Positions 4,689 to 6,300 of a stretch of DNA of 6,300 nucleotides are shown here, one piece after another. A program made the position numbers and the translations under genes. Below the pieces are notes generated by a model. It searched no databases, had not been told where the DNA came from, and was given only the letters and a program-made list of their open reading frames with translations. Source of the DNA: Thiobacillus sp. (GTDB lineage Bacteria; Pseudomonadota; Gammaproteobacteria; Burkholderiales; Thiobacillaceae). The stretch covers positions 487-6,786 of the forward strand of contig DONB01000132.1 of NCBI GenBank assembly GCA_003510325.1, given 5' to 3'. How positions within the stretch are numbered: the stretch's first letter is position 1; every line of letters begins with the position of its first letter.

Positions 4689-6300
4689 CTAGCCGCGCAC
4701 CTTGCGGTATGCCTCCAGCAGGCGCTGGTGGATCGCGCTGCCTTCGAAGTCGCTGCCGAGTTTGGTCAATCCAAAAAACCGCTCGTCCTGGTTGAACAAC
4801 GCGAATGCCTGTTCCAGCGTCTCGCGGCCGTACATTAGCGCCAGCGCGGGTTCGAAGGGCATGGGGTCGTCGAGCTGGGCGAGGTCGGCAATGCAGCGGT
4901 AGACCTTCAAGCGTGCGTCGCTGCGCTGGCCGTACTGGGCGATCCAGGTGCAGCCTTCCAGAATCGCGTCGTCGTCGCCGAGGGCGAGCGCGAGCAGCAG
5001 CTTGATCTCGCCGACGCGGATGTCGGTCCATGGCGAATCGGCATCCGGCGCGAGGCCGATCAGCACCGTCACCAGGCGGTCGTCGGCCAGCTCGAGCTCG
5101 ACAATCAGATCCAGCAACTCCGCGCATTCGTCGTCGCTCAGTTCGGGCAGGCGCGCGAGCGCGGGGCGGATCAGGTTGCCGACGCTGTTGTTCTCGAATT
5201 CGAGTTCTTCAAAAGGATAAATTTCGGATACGCCGGGCACCAGGATGCGGCAGGCGTAGACGCCGAGGTGGGTTAAGTCGGCGATGTAGAGCTCGTGGCC
5301 TTCGGCATGCAGCGCGTCGACCGACCAGTGGTAATCCTCGTCGGTGGTGGTGCCGAAGTTCCAGTCGACGAAATCGAAGTCAGGCGTGTCGCGCAGGAAC
5401 TGCCAGGAAATCACGCCGCTGGAATCGACGAAGTGGATTTCCAGGTTCTGCGGGTCGGCGATCTCGGCCTGGTCGAAGCCGGGGGCGGGAAAGCCGGCCA
5501 GCGAATCGAGCGCGCGGCCTTGCAACAATTCAGTGAGCGCGCGTTCCAGCGCGACCTCGAAGCGCGGGTGCGCGCCGAAGCTGGCGAAGCAGCCCTGGTC
5601 CTGCGGATGCAACAGCGTCACGTTCATCACCGGATACTGGCCGCCGAGTGAGGCGTCCTTTACCAGGATGCCGAAGCCGGCCTCGCGCAGGCCGCGGATG
5701 CCGGCGGCGATGTGCGGATAGCGAGCGATCACGTCTTCCGGCACGTCGGGCAGGCACAGGCCCTCCTCGATGATGCGGAACTTGATGTGGCGCTCGAAGA
5801 TTTCGGCCAGCGCCTGGGCGCGCGCTTCCTTCAGCGTGTTGCCGGCCGACATGCCGTTGCTGACGTAGAGGTTGCCGATCAGGTTGACCGGGAAATACAC
5901 GGTCTGGCCGTCGGAGAGGCGCTGGTAGGGGATGGCGCAGATGCCGCGTTCGGCGTTGCCGGAGTTGAGGTCGATCAGCTGGTCGGCGCGCACGCCTTGA
6001 TCCGGGTTGTAGAGATCGTGCAGCTCGGGGGTCAGCAGGCCTTCGGGCCAGGCATCGTCGCCGTCATAGGGGGCGAACCAGCGCTCGTCGGGATGATGGA
6101 CGTAGGCGCGGCTGGCGATCGTCTCGCCCAGATAGAAATGGGTCCAGAAATAATTGGTCGACAGCCGCTCGAAATACTCGCCCAGCGCGCTCGCCCGCGC
6201 GGCCAGTTCCGAGGCGCCCTTGCCGTTGGTGAACAGCAGCGGGCAGTCGCGGTCGCGGATATGCACCGACCACACGCCTTCCACTGGGTTGAGCCAGGAG
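4689..6300 (-). CDS. ycaO: YcaO-domain protein, E. coli YcaO type (5' end beyond the right edge)
   Basis: The reading frame is open to the window edge, where it reads SWLNPVEGVWSVHIRD, matching E. coli YcaO (586 residues) from about its residue 35. The GTG at 6284 is therefore internal, and roughly 34 codons are missing. About 536 residues are present. YcaO domains bind ATP and in many systems phosphorylate amide backbones. The E. coli protein is linked with RimO to beta-methylthiolation of an aspartate in ribosomal protein S12. ATP/Mg-binding segments are intact: SALGEYFER (SxxxExxER, 6165-6191) and the stretch from SAGNTLKE to EIFER (5790-5849). Other strong family blocks are GNLYVSNGMSAGNT, SLGGQYPV, CFASFGAHP, ALERALTELLQGR and YIADLTHLGVYACRILVPG. 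The C-terminal part (about the last 150 residues) is the helical, TPR-like extension of this subfamily. It ends without the PxPxP tail seen in azoline-forming YcaOs, which argues against a peptide natural-product role. The RIO kinase gene follows in the same direction after 24 bp. Confidence 0.95.
   Translation of the reverse strand, partial: SWLNPVEGVWSVHIRDRDCPLLFTNGKGASELAARASALGEYFERLSTNYFWTHFYLGETIASRAYVHHPDERWFAPYDGDDAWPEGLLTPELHDLYNPDQGVRADQLIDLNSGNAERGICAIPYQRLSDGQTVYFPVNLIGNLYVSNGMSAGNTLKEARAQALAEIFERHIKFRIIEEGLCLPDVPEDVIARYPHIAAGIRGLREAGFGILVKDASLGGQYPVMNVTLLHPQDQGCFASFGAHPRFEVALERALTELLQGRALDSLAGFPAPGFDQAEIADPQNLEIHFVDSSGVISWQFLRDTPDFDFVDWNFGTTTDEDYHWSVDALHAEGHELYIADLTHLGVYACRILVPGVSEIYPFEELEFENNSVGNLIRPALARLPELSDDECAELLDLIVELELADDRLVTVLIGLAPDADSPWTDIRVGEIKLLLALALGDDDAILEGCTWIAQYGQRSDARLKVYRCIADLAQLDDPMPFEPALALMYGRETLEQAFALFNQDERFFGLTKLGSDFEGSAIHQRLLEAYRKVRG

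Noticed and set aside
3913..5127. 404-codon minus-strand frame across the ycaO and RIO kinase genes
   Set aside because: It is Arg-rich and out of frame with two intact, motif-bearing proteins.
4689..6300. YcaO as part of a thiazole/oxazole-modified peptide or thioamide biosynthesis cluster
   Set aside because: The whole protein matches E. coli-type YcaO, with a helical C-terminal extension and no PxPxP tail. No precursor peptide, cyclodehydratase partner, TfuA-like gene or transporter is visible, though the upstream side is outside the window.

Overview
The base composition (about two-thirds GC outside one gene) and the order tRNA-Leu (divergent) / rnr / rlmB point to a Gram-negative proteobacterium. 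A betaproteobacterium of the Thiobacillus/Rhodocyclales kind is my best guess, from gene order and protein character only. No taxonomic marker was searched.

Layout. (1) Positions 1-22 are the 5' end of a tRNA-Leu gene on the minus strand, which runs off the left edge. Its promoter is readable: a perfect TTGACA, a 17-bp spacer, TAAAAT and a GC-rich discriminator. It lies across the first codons of the next gene. (2) Positions 49-3131 on the plus strand are an rnr-rlmB pair joined by an ATGA overlap: the exoribonuclease RNase R and the 23S rRNA 2'-O-methyltransferase RlmB. (3) Positions 3132-3806 are a compositional island, near 50% GC where sampled. It holds one 190-residue gene of unknown function (3175-3747), whose predicted fold order and D...QxK residues resemble the PD-(D/E)XK nuclease core. 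A 25-bp hairpin sequence follows it. (4) Positions 3807-6300 on the minus strand are two genes, ycaO (5' end beyond the right edge) followed by a RIO1-type atypical kinase. They are separated by 24 bp and probably form one transcript convergent with the plus-strand genes.

How the genes fit together. Four of the five protein genes have a translation or RNA role, or belong to a family that has one. RNase R degrades structured RNA and defective rRNA. RlmB modifies the 50S peptidyl-transferase region. E. coli YcaO is linked to beta-methylthiolation of ribosomal protein S12. RIO kinases act in small-subunit maturation in archaea and eukaryotes. The idea that the ycaO-RIO pair is a small-subunit module is inference. 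The orphan gene is the accessory element and the most likely place for undescribed biology. I see no CRISPR array, insertion sequence, integrase or long repeat.
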